Of a stretch of 32,642 nt of DNA, positions 19,231 to 26,988 are shown piece by piece (within the stretch, counting starts at the first letter, position 1; each line of letters begins with the position of its first letter). The DNA comes from Gemmatimonadota bacterium (GTDB lineage Bacteria; Gemmatimonadota; Gemmatimonadetes; Gemmatimonadales; Gemmatimonadaceae): positions 1 to 32,642 of the forward strand of contig JADJAD010000003.1 in NCBI GenBank assembly GCA_016704465.1, written 5' to 3'. The notes below the pieces were generated by a model. It worked only from the letters and a program-made list of their open reading frames with translations, had not been told where the DNA came from and searched no databases. The translations under genes and the position numbers were made by a program.

Positions 19231-19457
19231 GCGGCGGCATCCACGTCGAGCCCTTCGTCGGCTAGCGCGCGCTCCTCGGCGGGATCGAGCTTGGCACACT
19301 CCGCAATCAAGCGTCGTCCTTCGAGGCGATCGAGCTGCGCGGCGACGGCGGCTTCAATGGCCTGACTGCGATTGGGGAACTGTGCGTCGCGGACCAACCG
19401 ATCCACGCGGCGCAGGGTCACGGGATCGAGGGTGACGGCAACCTTCGCTTTTGGCAT
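19215..19457 (-). CDS. Ribbon-helix-helix antitoxin for MazF
   Basis: This intact 80-residue protein begins MPKAKVAVTLDPVTLRRVDR and continues LVRDAQFPNRSQAIEAAVAA, then QLDRLEGRRLIAECAKL and a tail ending DVDAAAWPEY. The first 50 residues have the ribbon-helix-helix layout: a beta strand with alternating residues, a helix, then the F-P-N-R-S-Q-A-I-E-A turn. The acidic, Trp/Tyr-containing C-terminus would wrap the toxin. The start at 19457 has a strong AGGAGG five bases upstream. It is the first gene of the toxin-antitoxin operon. An imperfect palindrome at 19475-19493 just upstream is a candidate autoregulatory site. Confidence 0.9.
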   Translation of the reverse strand: MPKAKVAVTLDPVTLRRVDRLVRDAQFPNRSQAIEAAVAAQLDRLEGRRLIAECAKLDPAEERALADEGLDVDAAAWPEY

Positions 19458-19474
19458 GCGAACCTCCTGTGGTA

Positions 19475-19493
19475 GGAGGATACGTCATACTCC
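19475..19493. promoter_or_regulatory. Imperfect palindrome upstream of RHH antitoxin, candidate operator
   Basis: On the plus strand GGAGGAT and ATACTCC flank ACGTC; arms pair except for one position. It lies about 18 bases before the antitoxin start on the transcribed strand, where an RHH protein would bind to repress the operon. Inference from position and symmetry. Confidence 0.4.
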
Positions 19494-19542
19494 GCTCGTG
19501 ACGCAAGGTGCTCTCGAGCGCGTTGGCGAGACCAAGCAAAGC

Positions 19543-20928
19543 CTACAGCGCCCCCTTCTCCCACGGCCCGCGAATGGCCAGCGTCATCCCCTGGTCCGCG
19601 CCCGCATCGACGGTGGATCCCATGATGTTCACGAAGAGGATCCGACCGTCGGGGCTGAAGCACGCCCCGGCGAACTCGGTGGGGTTGGCGATGTTCTTCG
19701 CGACGTCGAAAATGGCGCCGTCCCGGGTGAGGCCGCGCACGAAAGGGGTGGTGTTGTCCTCGCAGATCACGATCCCGCCCCGTGGGCTCACGGCGATGTT
19801 GTCGGGGGCGTTGAGCACGTCGGCCGACGGCGACTCGAAGACGAGCGTGAGTGTCCCGCCGTCGCTCGCCGTGCTGCCGGGTCGATAGCGCCACACCTGC
19901 CCCAGGCGGGCGTCGCCACCGTTGGTGGCGTGGAAGTAGATGCTCCGGTCGCCGTACCAGCATCCCTCCAACCGGGAAAAGCGGGCACCGCCGAGCGTGA
20001 ACCCTTGCGCATACACGTTGTTGTCCTCGCCCCACAGCGCGCCCGGGTCAGGGTTCCCGATCTCCACCCAGTGCACCGGGAGTTCCTCGCCTACGTGCTG
20101 TCCGTCGGCGGTGTCGTAGTTCTCGCGCCCCGTGATGGCGAGCATCTGCAGCGTCCCGCCCGCCTGCAGCACGCCGCGCTCGTTAGGTAGAAAGCGATAG
20201 AAGCCGCAGATCTGCCGGTCCTCGGTCTCGTACACGATCCCCGTCTCCGGGTCGACCGCCACCGCCTCGTGCACGAAGCGTCCCATCGCCTTGAGCGGTA
20301 CCGGCTGCACCGCGCGCTCGGCCGTCGCCGGGATCTCGAAGATGTAGCCGTGCTCCTGCTCCCATCCCATCTGCTTCCCGCTGGTCGTCTCCTCGCAGGT
20401 GAGCCACGACCCCCACGGGGTGGGACCGCCGGCGCAATTGATCGACGTGCCGTTGAGCGAGATGAAGTCGCGGACCAGCCGCGGTGTACCGTCGTCCGCG
20501 AGCTGCAATTCCAGCGAACTGACACACGCACCCGCTCGCGTGTCGTAGGCCGTCTCCGGTGCCCCCTTGAGGCGGGCGGTGAAGGGGAGATCGCGGTTCT
20601 CGTGGTTGCGGATCAGGCGCACGTTACCGTTCGCGAGGGCGAAGGCCGCCATCCCGTCGAAGGCGCCGGGGGTGAGGATGCCGTCGGTCATCGCCTGTCC
20701 CGAACGACTGACGACCGTGTAGGTGAAACCCGGCGGCAGGGCGAGCTCGGGGCCCGCTTCGACCAGTGCGCCGTATCCTCCCTCGCCGATGCCGGCGTGG
20801 CGGACGGGGGCCCGCTCGGGTGAGGCGGTGCGCCCGGGCTCCTTCGAGCAGGCGACGAGTCCCGTCAACGACGGGGCGAGCAGCAGGGCAGACGACTGGC
20901 GAAGAAAGGAGCGACGGTCGGTCGACAT
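19543..20928 (-). CDS. PhoX family protein (DUF839), Tat-exported
   Basis: The intact 461-residue protein has the twin-arginine signal STDRRSFLRQSSALLLAP followed by a Cys (LVAC), so Tat export with possible lipidation. The mature part carries PhoX-type blocks: GILTPGAFDGMAAF, RLIRNHENRD, NCAGGPTPWGSWLTCEE, GRFVHEAVAVDPETGIVYE, TEDRQICGFYRFLP, APDNIAVSPRGGIVICED and EFAGACFSPDGRILFVN. The N-H-E, T-C-E-E and H-E motifs correspond to the calcium/iron-binding acidic residues of PhoX alkaline phosphatases, which release phosphate from organic esters. Not all members are proven phosphatases, so the activity is inferred. Length is slightly shorter than typical PhoX (about 550-650). No neighbour clearly works with it. 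The upstream ribosome binding site is weak. Confidence 0.9.
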   Translation of the reverse strand: MSTDRRSFLRQSSALLLAPSLTGLVACSKEPGRTASPERAPVRHAGIGEGGYGALVEAGPELALPPGFTYTVVSRSGQAMTDGILTPGAFDGMAAFALANGNVRLIRNHENRDLPFTARLKGAPETAYDTRAGACVSSLELQLADDGTPRLVRDFISLNGTSINCAGGPTPWGSWLTCEETTSGKQMGWEQEHGYIFEIPATAERAVQPVPLKAMGRFVHEAVAVDPETGIVYETEDRQICGFYRFLPNERGVLQAGGTLQMLAITGRENYDTADGQHVGEELPVHWVEIGNPDPGALWGEDNNVYAQGFTLGGARFSRLEGCWYGDRSIYFHATNGGDARLGQVWRYRPGSTASDGGTLTLVFESPSADVLNAPDNIAVSPRGGIVICEDNTTPFVRGLTRDGAIFDVAKNIANPTEFAGACFSPDGRILFVNIMGSTVDAGADQGMTLAIRGPWEKGAL

Positions 20929-21146
20929 GCGGTGCGGGCAGGGAGTTGGACGCCGCGGCGCGCGGCGAAGACGTGGGGGGGGGCGAAGTGCCTGCGCTCA
21001 CATTCTATCAGCGGGGACGCGCCGAGGATATGCGGGAACTCCCCACGCGAGGCCGGCGCCCGTGGCGTCGAGTCACGCCGTGCACGACATCACGCGCCCG
21101 TCTGTTCCGGCCCGGCGCCGCCGCGGCCGCATGGCCGGCGCGATAC

Positions 21147-21686
21147 CTAACGAGTTGTCGATCGTGCCAGCAGCGCCGCGTACATCACGCCCCCGTATGA
21201 CGACCGGCGCCTGCCGAGCGGGACGGGCGGCGTGAAGCCGGTCGCCGAGGCGAGGCGCGCAAGAGAGCGGGCGCTGACAGGGTGCGGCACCCACTCTCCT
21301 TTCGGCGTCTCCGAATCGTATTCGACGACGACCAGGTGCCCGCTCGGCCGCAGCGATGCGGCCAGGCGCTCGAGCAGCGCTTCCTGCCCCGCGACGAAGT
21401 GGAGCGCGTTGGCCATCAGCACACCGGCGAGCCCGCTCCATGGAAGTGGTCGTGCGTCGAAGTCGAACTGCGTGGTCCGGATCACGATCCCCGCGTGGAG
21501 GGGTGGCACCCGGCGCAACGCGTCCGTGTCGCGGTCGACCGCCTCGATCGTGCTGTGGGACGGAAGCTGTTCGGCGAGGGCCCCCGTGAACGTCCCTGCG
21601 CCGCAACCGAGGTCGACCCATGGGCCGGGGGAGTGCAGCCGTGGTCGGACGGGTGCGAGGAGTCTGGCGGCATCGCGGACGTCCAT
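21147..21686 (-). CDS. Class I SAM-dependent methyltransferase
   Basis: The protein shows MDVRDAARLLAPVRP, then motif I GPWVDLGCGAGTFTGALAEQ, motif II-like TIEAVDRDTDALRRVP, the middle block GVLMANALHFVAGQEALL, and SLRPSGHLVVVEYDS before a C-terminal G-V-M-Y-A-A-L. These are features of the small ubiE-like or type-11 methyltransferases. The frame is open upstream to 21797, but the domain begins at the Met at 21686 (179 residues), which I prefer. No strong ribosome binding site marks either start. The substrate is unknown: such proteins range from small-molecule to lipid methylation. It lies between PhoX (same strand) and the divergent amidohydrolase, with no clear operon link. Confidence 0.8.
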   Translation of the reverse strand: MDVRDAARLLAPVRPRLHSPGPWVDLGCGAGTFTGALAEQLPSHSTIEAVDRDTDALRRVPPLHAGIVIRTTQFDFDARPLPWSGLAGVLMANALHFVAGQEALLERLAASLRPSGHLVVVEYDSETPKGEWVPHPVSARSLARLASATGFTPPVPLGRRRSSYGGVMYAALLARSTTR

Positions 21687-21920
21687 GATGGGCGACAATT
21701 TACTGCGCGTGTCGATGCGGGGGCTGCCCATTCGACGCGTCGGTGAAAGCTGCAGCGACTTCTGCACGACGTGCGTTTCCTTCGGGAGAGCTCGCACCGC
21801 TCAACACGATCATCAGGGGTGAGATCTTGGGCAAGCTGCTCGTGTCCGAGTGCTCCTCTTCGATCGGCGGTACCATCCCGCTTGACTGACCTCCGCTCCG
21901 CCGCCAGTCACCACGGAACA

Positions 21921-23181
21921 ATGATCGCACTTCGATTCCTGCTGCTGGCTGCGTGCGCCCTGGCGTCCGCGCCCGGGCTACGCGCGCAAGTCACCACGAT
22001 CGACAACGTCACCATCGTCGACGTGAGCAACGGTCGTCTGCATCCGCGCCGGTCGATCGTGATCGAGGGACGACGTATCATCCGCATCGAGGGGGCCACG
22101 GCTGCAACGCGCGCGCGCGCGACGCTCGAAGGTACCGGCATGTTCGTCATTCCGGGCCTCTGGGACATGCACGTGCACGCCTATTTCACGAACGACACCG
22201 CGCGCTTTCGTGGCACGAACGAGGTGATGCTGCCGCTCTTCATCGCCAACGGCGTGACCGGCGTGCGCGACCTCGGCAGCAATCTCGAGGCGACGCTCGC
22301 GGCGCGGGACAGCATCGCCGCGCATCAGCTGATCGGCCCGCGCATGCTCGTCTCGGGGCCGATGATCGACGGCCCGACCAGTCGTTATGCGGCCGCGATC
22401 AAGGTGGCGACCCCCGACGAGGCACGGGAAGCCGTCCGCATGCTCAAGACGCACGGTGTGGACCTGATCAAGACGCAGACGCTCATTCCGCGAGCTGCAT
22501 ACTTTGCTCTGGCCGACGAAGCCACGCGCCTTGGCATTGGAGGCGATCACGGCGAAGCAGCGCAGCTTCGAGCACCTGATCGGCGTCAGCGACACCAATA
22601 CCACGTTGATCGCCGCGCTCGCGAAGCATCGGGTCTGGCAGTGTCCCACGGTCATCAACAGCGTTGGCACCGCAGCGGACTTCACCAGCGACCCGGACCT
22701 GATATTCTGGCTCAGGCCATCCGTGGAAGGATGGCGACGCACAGCGCTGGAGCGCCTTTCGGCCAATGACTCCGTCACGCAGGCGTCGCAGGCGCGTGCT
22801 CGGCGCCGGCTGGCGCAGATTCGCAGCATGCACGCCCGGAAGATTCCATTCCTCGCCGGCACCGACGCCCCCGCCGGATACGACCTTGTGCCGGGCGCCA
22901 GCCTCCACCGCGAGCTGCAACTGTTCGTACGCGCGGGGCTGACACCGCTCGAGGCGCTGCAGACGGCGACGCTGAATCCCGCGACGTTCTTCGGCAGGAC
23001 CGCGGATTGGGGGACGGTCGCGGCAGGAAAGAGCGCGGACCTCGTCGTGCTCGCGCGCAATCCGCTCGTCGACATCGCCAATACGCGCAGCGTGGTGGCC
23101 GTGGTCGCGGACGGGCGATTCTTCTCGTCGCGAGCGCTGGACAGTTTGCGGCTGCGGATCATGGAGGTGGCGGGGAAGTGA
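21921..23181 (+). CDS. Exported amidohydrolase (imidazolonepropionase-like), frameshift and small deletion
   Basis: The start at 21921 gives a signal peptide (ALRFLLLAACALASAPGLRAQ). Family blocks follow: IDNVTIVDVSNGRL, GTGMFVIPGLWDMHVHAYFT (H-x-H metal site), ANGVTGVRDLGSN, and DLIKTQTLIP (the bridging Lys). At about 22535-22555 the frame changes and about ten codons that normally carry the G-H-x-P metal His are missing. After that come QRSFEHLIGVSDT (second His), FLAGTDAPAGYDLVPG (catalytic Asp), ELQLFVRAGLTPLEALQTAT and AGKSADLVVLARNPL. The family hydrolyses cyclic amides or dipeptide-like bonds; the substrate is unknown. Except for this junction the protein is complete (about 420 codons). 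As read, the loss of a metal ligand would inactivate it. Confidence 0.85.
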
Positions 23182-23237
23182 TGGGAGGTGGTCGATGCGC
23201 ACGCCGCGAGCTAACGCTCCCCCGCCCTTAGTGCATC

Positions 23238-23442
23238 ATTAACGGATTCGTCCGCCCATTCTCGCGAAACGCGAACCGCAGCAGCCGCGCGTAGAGCGAT
23301 GTCCGGCGATACTCCGCACGTTCGAGCCGCCGCGCCGCACCAGCCGATAGCCCCAGCTCGCCCCAACCTCCGTGATCACCCCCCGTAGATACGGCGCATC
23401 GCTCGGGATGTCGGGCGTCGTCGCGTCGGCACGGCAATGGGC
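23238..23442 (-). pseudogene. Truncated copy of the small lipoprotein gene (paralogue of 28479-28853)
   Basis: The minus strand reads ADATTPDIPSDAPYLRGVIT and EVGASWGYRL, closely matching ADATTPGIPSEAPYARGVIT and GVGASWGYRL in the lipoprotein at 28479-28853. The DNA block 23341-23442 aligns with 28680-28783 at clearly high identity by eye. Beyond the Arg-Leu the two differ: here the sequence continues VRRGGSNVRS and stops at 23238. The signal peptide and start are missing upstream, where GGC-rich sequence and the palindromic repeats begin. It is a partial second copy, at the outer side of the IS407-like element. Function unknown. Confidence 0.75.
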
Positions 23443-23476
23443 CGGGGGGCTGCGGGGAGGGCTGCGGGAGGGCCGC

Positions 23477-23501
23477 GGGGTCAGAGCTGTGCTCTGACCC
23501 C
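23477..23501. repeat. 25-base palindromic repeat, copy 2
   Basis: Identical to the copy at 17986-18010: GGGGTCAGAGC, TGT, GCTCTGACCCC. A degenerate copy (GGGTCGGAGC, TGT, GCTCTGAACCC) follows at 23518-23541. Both are in the spacer between the truncated lipoprotein copy and the IS407-like element. Confidence 0.85.
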
Positions 23502-23514
23502 CGTCCTGAGCGCC

Positions 23515-23579
23515 GCAGGGTCGGAGCTGTGCTCTGAACCCAGCTCTGACCCCCGCTCTGCCCCCCGCTCTGACCCCAG
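23515..23579. repeat. Degenerate palindrome and tandem half-units
   Basis: After the imperfect palindrome come three head-to-tail half-units: GCTCTGACCCCC (23543-23554), GCTCTGCCCCCC (23555-23566) and GCTCTGACCCCA (23567-23578). They look like expanded or collapsed arms of the same repeat. Confidence 0.65.
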
Positions 23580-23597
23580 TCCTGACGCATACGAGAG

Positions 23598-23647
23598 TGC
23601 TTGAACGTTGAGCAGTTCCTGTCGCTTGACGACGCCCGCGCCAAGCT
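23598..23647 (+). repeat. 50-base duplicate of the IS orfB 3' region
   Basis: This block matches 24674-24723 within orfB of the adjacent element with three mismatches in 50 bases (it would encode the C-L-N-V-Q-Q-F-L-S-L-D-D-A-R-A-K-L region). It ends exactly at the left end of the IS, so the element lies in, or has recombined with, a fragment of another IS copy. Confidence 0.85.
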
Positions 23648-23674
23648 GACGTTCCCCCGAAAGGTAGGCAGGTC
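23647..23674 (+). repeat. IS left terminal inverted repeat
   Basis: Begins TGACGTT and ends CAGGTC; pairs with 24850-24877. Confidence 0.8.
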
Positions 23675-23729
23675 GAAAGTAGAGGCGTAGCTTCGAGTCG
23701 ACGCCCTCCACCCCCTCGGAGGCACGACG

Positions 23730-23996
23730 ATGAAACGGTCGAAGTATTCGGAAGAGCAGATCACCTACGCCATCCGCCAGGCGGAGAGCGGGACGCCGGT
23801 GGGCGATGTCTGCCGGCAGTTGGGGATCAGCGAGGCGACCTTCTACGTGTGGAGAAAGAAGTTCGCGCATTTGGGCGTGAGCGAGCTGCGCCGGCTGCGG
23901 CAGCTCGAGGAGGAGAATGCGCGGCTCAAGGGCCTCTTCGCCGACATCACGCTCGACAAGCACATCCTGCAGGAGACCATCCGAAAAAACCGGTGA
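23730..23996 (+). CDS. IS407-like transposase OrfA
   Basis: The 88-residue protein reads MKRSKYSEEQITYAIRQAES, GTPVGDVCRQLGISEATFYV, WRKKFAHLGVSELRRLRQLE and EENARLKGLFADITLDKHIL to its stop. It is the helix-turn-helix DNA-binding half of the transposase, followed by a leucine zipper (about residues 55-80), in the form typical of the IS407 group. A GGAGG lies seven bases before the ATG at 23730. Near its end, bases 23984-23990 form an in-phase A_AAA_AAC slippery heptamer, so ribosomes slipping by -1 make the OrfAB fusion transposase. OrfA alone acts as a regulator in related elements. Confidence 0.93.
   Translation: MKRSKYSEEQITYAIRQAESGTPVGDVCRQLGISEATFYVWRKKFAHLGVSELRRLRQLEEENARLKGLFADITLDKHILQETIRKNR
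23984..23990 (+). promoter_or_regulatory. Programmed -1 frameshift heptamer A_AAA_AAC
   Basis: The heptamer is in phase with orfA (codons CGA AAA AAC) and slipping by -1 leads straight into orfB, the standard recoding arrangement of IS3-family elements. No strong downstream pseudoknot was checked. Confidence 0.75.
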
Positions 23997-24850
23997 AGCC
24001 AGCCAAGCGGCGGGCGCGCGCGCAGTGGATCCAGGAGACGTTTCACGTGTCCGTGGTGCGCGCCTGTCGACTGGCTGGCTTCTCACGAGCGGCCTGGTAC
24101 CGGCGCAGTCGCGCGAAGGATCAGGAACCACTCCGGCTCCGGCTGCGCGACCTGGCGAAGGCGCGTCCGCGCTTCGGCTATCTGCGCCTCCACGTGCTGC
24201 TCCGCCGGGAGGGCTGGCTGGTCAACAAAAAGCGGGTGCGGCGGATGTATCGCCTGGAAGGGCTGCAACTGCGCAACCGGGTGCGGCGACGGAAGCACAT
24301 GGCGCTCCACCGAGGGACAGCCCCGCCGCCGACGGCGCAAGCACAGCGCTGGAGCACGGATTTCGTCCACGATCAGTTGCTCGATGGCCGACCGTTTCGC
24401 GTGTTGACTCTGATCGATCAGTGGAATAGTGAGAGTGTGTTGCTGGAGCCCGCCTCTGGCTTCCGAGGCGCGCGGGTGGCCGAGCTGCTCGACGAGGCCA
24501 TTGCGCGCGTGGGACGCCCCGTCTCGATCACGTGCGACCACGGCACGGAGTTCACGTCCCGCGCGCTCGAAGCGTGGGCGTACGAACGGGGCGTCCAGCT
24601 CGACTTCACCCGACCCGGTAAGCCCACGGACAACGGGCACATCGAGTCCTTCAACGGCCGACTGCGAGACGAATGCTTGAACGTGCAGCAGTTCCTGTCG
24701 CTTGACGACGCCCGCGCCAAACTCGCAGCTTGGCAGCGGGACTACAACGAACACCGCCCCCACAGCGCCCTGGGACACCTGACCCCCCGGGAGTTTACGC
24801 AGAAGCGTCAGGACGATGAGGAGCGTTCGCTCGCGGCTACTCCAGCTTAG
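23984..24850 (+). CDS. IS407-like transposase OrfB (DDE integrase), via -1 frameshift
   Basis: After the slip the protein continues KKPVKPAKRRARAQWIQETF, then RACRLAGFSRAAWYRRS, LRDLAKARPRFGYLRLHVLL, NKKRVRRMYRLEGLQLRNR. The catalytic core has WSTDFVHDQLLDGRPFRVLT (first Asp), VSITCDHGTEFTSRALEAW (second Asp) and PTDNGHIESFNGRLRDECLN (Glu), then YNEHRPHSALGHLTP and the stop at 24850. All DDE residues and the H-x-x-R-P-H-S-x-L-x-x-x-T-P ending are present, so the enzyme should be active. It catalyses cut and circularisation of the element during copy-out transposition. Translation start depends on frameshifting in OrfA. Confidence 0.93.
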   Translation, partial: KKPVKPAKRRARAQWIQETFHVSVVRACRLAGFSRAAWYRRSRAKDQEPLRLRLRDLAKARPRFGYLRLHVLLRREGWLVNKKRVRRMYRLEGLQLRNRVRRRKHMALHRGTAPPPTAQAQRWSTDFVHDQLLDGRPFRVLTLIDQWNSESVLLEPASGFRGARVAELLDEAIARVGRPVSITCDHGTEFTSRALEAWAYERGVQLDFTRPGKPTDNGHIESFNGRLRDECLNVQQFLSLDDARAKLAAWQRDYNEHRPHSALGHLTPREFTQKRQDDEERSLAATPA

Positions 24851-24877
24851 ACCTGTCTCCAAACGGGACCAACGTCA
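24850..24877 (-). repeat. IS right terminal inverted repeat
   Basis: Reverse complement begins TGACGTT and ends CAGGTC; overlaps the orfB stop codon by one base. Confidence 0.8.
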
Positions 24878-25091
24878 AAGTCCTGCGGAGTCTACGCTCA
24901 AACTGTCTGCCTGACGGGAAAGCTTATGTGCTCAGTAACGTCTGCTTCTCCTGCGAGCGATAGAATAAAGTGCGAGCGAAGCGAGCTGCCAGAATCGCTC
25001 GTCGGCAGCAAGTTGGTTATTCCGCTGCGCGCAGATTCCAGCGACCGATTGTGCTCAGGAAAGAGCGATGAGAGCTGGCCAAAGTTAGGAA

Positions 25092-25835
25092 CTACTCGTC
25101 GGCTTCATCCTCGTCTCCTTCGTCCGGCAGACCCTCGAAATGCGCGAAGCGACGCTTCGCCAACGACTGAAGTCGTGCGCTTTGGACAAGAAGTACGCGG
25201 CGCAACCCAGGAGCCACCTTGCGTTCGCTGATGATCTGCGCCAACCGAGCGAGGGTTGCTGCTCTACGAGCGAGGCGAACGTCAGGATGGCTGCGCAGCG
25301 AAATGACGCTATCGCTGACGATGCGACCACGAAATGGCTTCGGGACAGTCGCCTTCCTTGCGGCCGCTGGGACTTTCTCGTTCAGTACAGCGCCGAACTC
25401 AGAATCCTCGAGAACCCTTATGTAGACGGTTGCCTCAAGGCGATCAAGCAGCTCCTTCACTTCGGGATCATTCTTCTTCTTGCCTTCTAGTTCAGGCAGC
25501 GGATACAGCTCGACCTCATACACCTCGAACGGATCCAGTACGCTCATCGCAACTGCGTCTGTCCGCTGATTCGTCAGATGTCTTCCTACGCGGCCGCTGA
25601 GTTTTTCTCTCGTCTGACCGACGTAAATCGGTTCGCTATCGTAGTCGTAGAACACGTAAACGCCGAACGTGTATGACCCCAACCGGACGGTCCTGCCGGT
25701 GATCGGATTCTTGACCTTCTGGTCAAGAAACGATTTGAGAGCCTTACGAAGTTCAGCGGTGTCCAGCGGAGGCTGTGAAACGCTGTCGCTTATCGGAGCG
25801 CTGTTCTGCACAGGCTGCTTGCTCTTGCTTCCCAT
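25092..25835 (-). CDS. GIY-YIG type II restriction endonuclease, Eco29kI-like
   Basis: The intact 247-residue protein has the GIY-YIG core at residues 58-75 (GVYVFYDYDSEPIYVGQT), followed by LSGRVGRHLTNQRTDA with Arg82 and His86, RLEATVYI with Glu134, and AVLNEKVP with Asn152. In Eco29kI, which cuts CCGCGG, the catalytic set is two Tyr, Arg, His four residues later, Glu and Asn; the same set and the R-x-x-x-H spacing are seen here. The C-terminal half is basic and ends in a very acidic tail (DEGDEDEADE). The start is one base after the stop of the methyltransferase gene, so it is the second gene of an operon and likely translationally coupled. It would cut DNA at the site protected by that methyltransferase; the site is not known from sequence. 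Confidence 0.85.
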   Translation of the reverse strand: MGSKSKQPVQNSAPISDSVSQPPLDTAELRKALKSFLDQKVKNPITGRTVRLGSYTFGVYVFYDYDSEPIYVGQTREKLSGRVGRHLTNQRTDAVAMSVLDPFEVYEVELYPLPELEGKKKNDPEVKELLDRLEATVYIRVLEDSEFGAVLNEKVPAAARKATVPKPFRGRIVSDSVISLRSHPDVRLARRAATLARLAQIISERKVAPGLRRVLLVQSARLQSLAKRRFAHFEGLPDEGDEDEADE

Positions 25836-25836
25836 C

Positions 25837-26988
25837 TCAGTCCGCCGTCATGAGCGAGCCAGCCAGCAACGGCTTGAAGAGCGTGCGGCCCAAGTGTCGT
25901 ACTACTGGAACCGCGACTCCGTCCCCCGCCAAGTGATACGCCGCATTGTAGTTGCTAGGAAGCTTGTACCTTTCCGGGAGACCCATCAAACGAGCGGCCG
26001 CCCGCGGCGACAGAAGTCGACTGCGAATCGACTTGCCTTCGATAATGAGCACCGTCTGCCTGCTCGAGCCACCTCCGGGCGTGCGAAGGCATCCTGCGAT
26101 GCCATCGAACCGCACTTCAGCGCGCTGGACCTTCTGCCCGGCGGGTGATAGTCGCGTCCGGCGATAGATTGTGCCGACCTGCATTCTTCCCGACTTGACC
26201 GCGTCATTGACCTTCGATGCATTCAAAGGTGACATCATGTCCAGAAGTTGAGCGGTCTTCTCTGCAGAGTTCCACACTACACCGCTTGGGTATTCCTCGA
26301 TGATCGCCGAAAGACTTTTGCGGGTGGAACGAGGAAGCGGAACCTTCCACCAAATCCAATTCTCTTTCAGGCCGGTAGGTAGTGACTCGAACGCGTCAAT
26401 CACTGCTTGAGAGTGCCAAGCGTTCACTGGAACACTCGATCTCAGGCTCTCGGGGAAGGCGACCTTCGCTTGGACTCCAACGATGAACAGCCTTGGCCGA
26501 GACTGTGGCACAAAATGCACTGCGTCGATAACGAGCGCACCAACTCTATATCCTTCGCTTACAAGCGCTCCAACGATAGCTGAAAAGTCACGCCCTTTAT
26601 TCGAGGTGAGCGTTCCATAGACGTTTTCAAGCGCGATGATGCTGGGCTCTCGGTCCTGCGTCCGCAGTTCGGAGATGATGCGCCAGAAAGACCAGAAGGT
26701 CCCGGAGCGTCCGCCCTTGAGACCTGCGCCGTTGCCCGCGAGCGAAAGATCTTGACACGGAAATGAGGCCCAAGCCAGATCCGCTCGCTCCGAGATGTCG
26801 TCCGCACTAACGGTTCCTACGTCACGGAGCGTTAGCTCGTGAGCGGGGGCGAAGTTCGCCCGGTATGACGCTGCCTTTATTGGATCTATATCGTTTGCCA
26901 GCAAGCACTTCCACTCAGAACCAAGCCCGAGACGCGCCATCCCGGCACCGGCGAAGAACTCAAGGAAATTGAACGAAGGCTCTGCCAT
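25837..26988 (-). CDS. DNA (cytosine-5) methyltransferase of a type II restriction-modification system
   Basis: This intact 383-residue enzyme transfers a methyl group from SAM to cytosine C5. Motif I is LEFFAGAGMARLGLG (residues 9-23), motif IV WASFPCQDLSLAG with the nucleophile Cys78, motif VI ALENVYG with Glu121, motif VIII PQSRPRLFIVG (161-171), and motif X GDGVAVPVV near the C-terminus. The target-recognition stretch lies between about 200 and 290, before FDGIAGCLRTPGGGSSRQT. It directly precedes the GIY-YIG nuclease (stop at 25837, next start at 25835) so methylase is made first, a common safety arrangement. The base composition is clearly lower in GC than most of the window, suggesting recent acquisition. 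No controller gene was found. Confidence 0.95.
   Translation of the reverse strand: MAEPSFNFLEFFAGAGMARLGLGSEWKCLLANDIDPIKAASYRANFAPAHELTLRDVGTVSADDISERADLAWASFPCQDLSLAGNGAGLKGGRSGTFWSFWRIISELRTQDREPSIIALENVYGTLTSNKGRDFSAIVGALVSEGYRVGALVIDAVHFVPQSRPRLFIVGVQAKVAFPESLRSSVPVNAWHSQAVIDAFESLPTGLKENWIWWKVPLPRSTRKSLSAIIEEYPSGVVWNSAEKTAQLLDMMSPLNASKVNDAVKSGRMQVGTIYRRTRLSPAGQKVQRAEVRFDGIAGCLRTPGGGSSRQTVLIIEGKSIRSRLLSPRAAARLMGLPERYKLPSNYNAAYHLAGDGVAVPVVRHLGRTLFKPLLAGSLMTAD

Larger units (their letters stand above)
23647..24877 (+). mobile_element. Intact IS3-family element, IS407-group-like (1231 bp)
   Basis: The ends form imperfect 28-base terminal inverted repeats: left begins TGACGTTCCCCCGAAAGG and ends CAGGTC, right (reverse complement from 24877) begins TGACGTTGGTCCCGTTTGG and ends CAGGTC, with about 20 of 28 positions equal. 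OrfA and OrfB are intact and joined by a -1 frameshift signal. Flanking bases are AAGC on the left and AAGT on the right, so a four-base target duplication is not exact. All parts needed for transposition are present. Confidence 0.9.

Noticed and set aside
24083..24862. A 259-codon frame antisense to orfB
   Set aside because: Lies opposite an intact transposase and shows no motif; a shadow frame.
24985..25009. GCTGCC ... GGCAGC hairpin after the nuclease gene
   Set aside because: Only six base pairs, 83 bases past the stop, with no T run; too weak to call a terminator.
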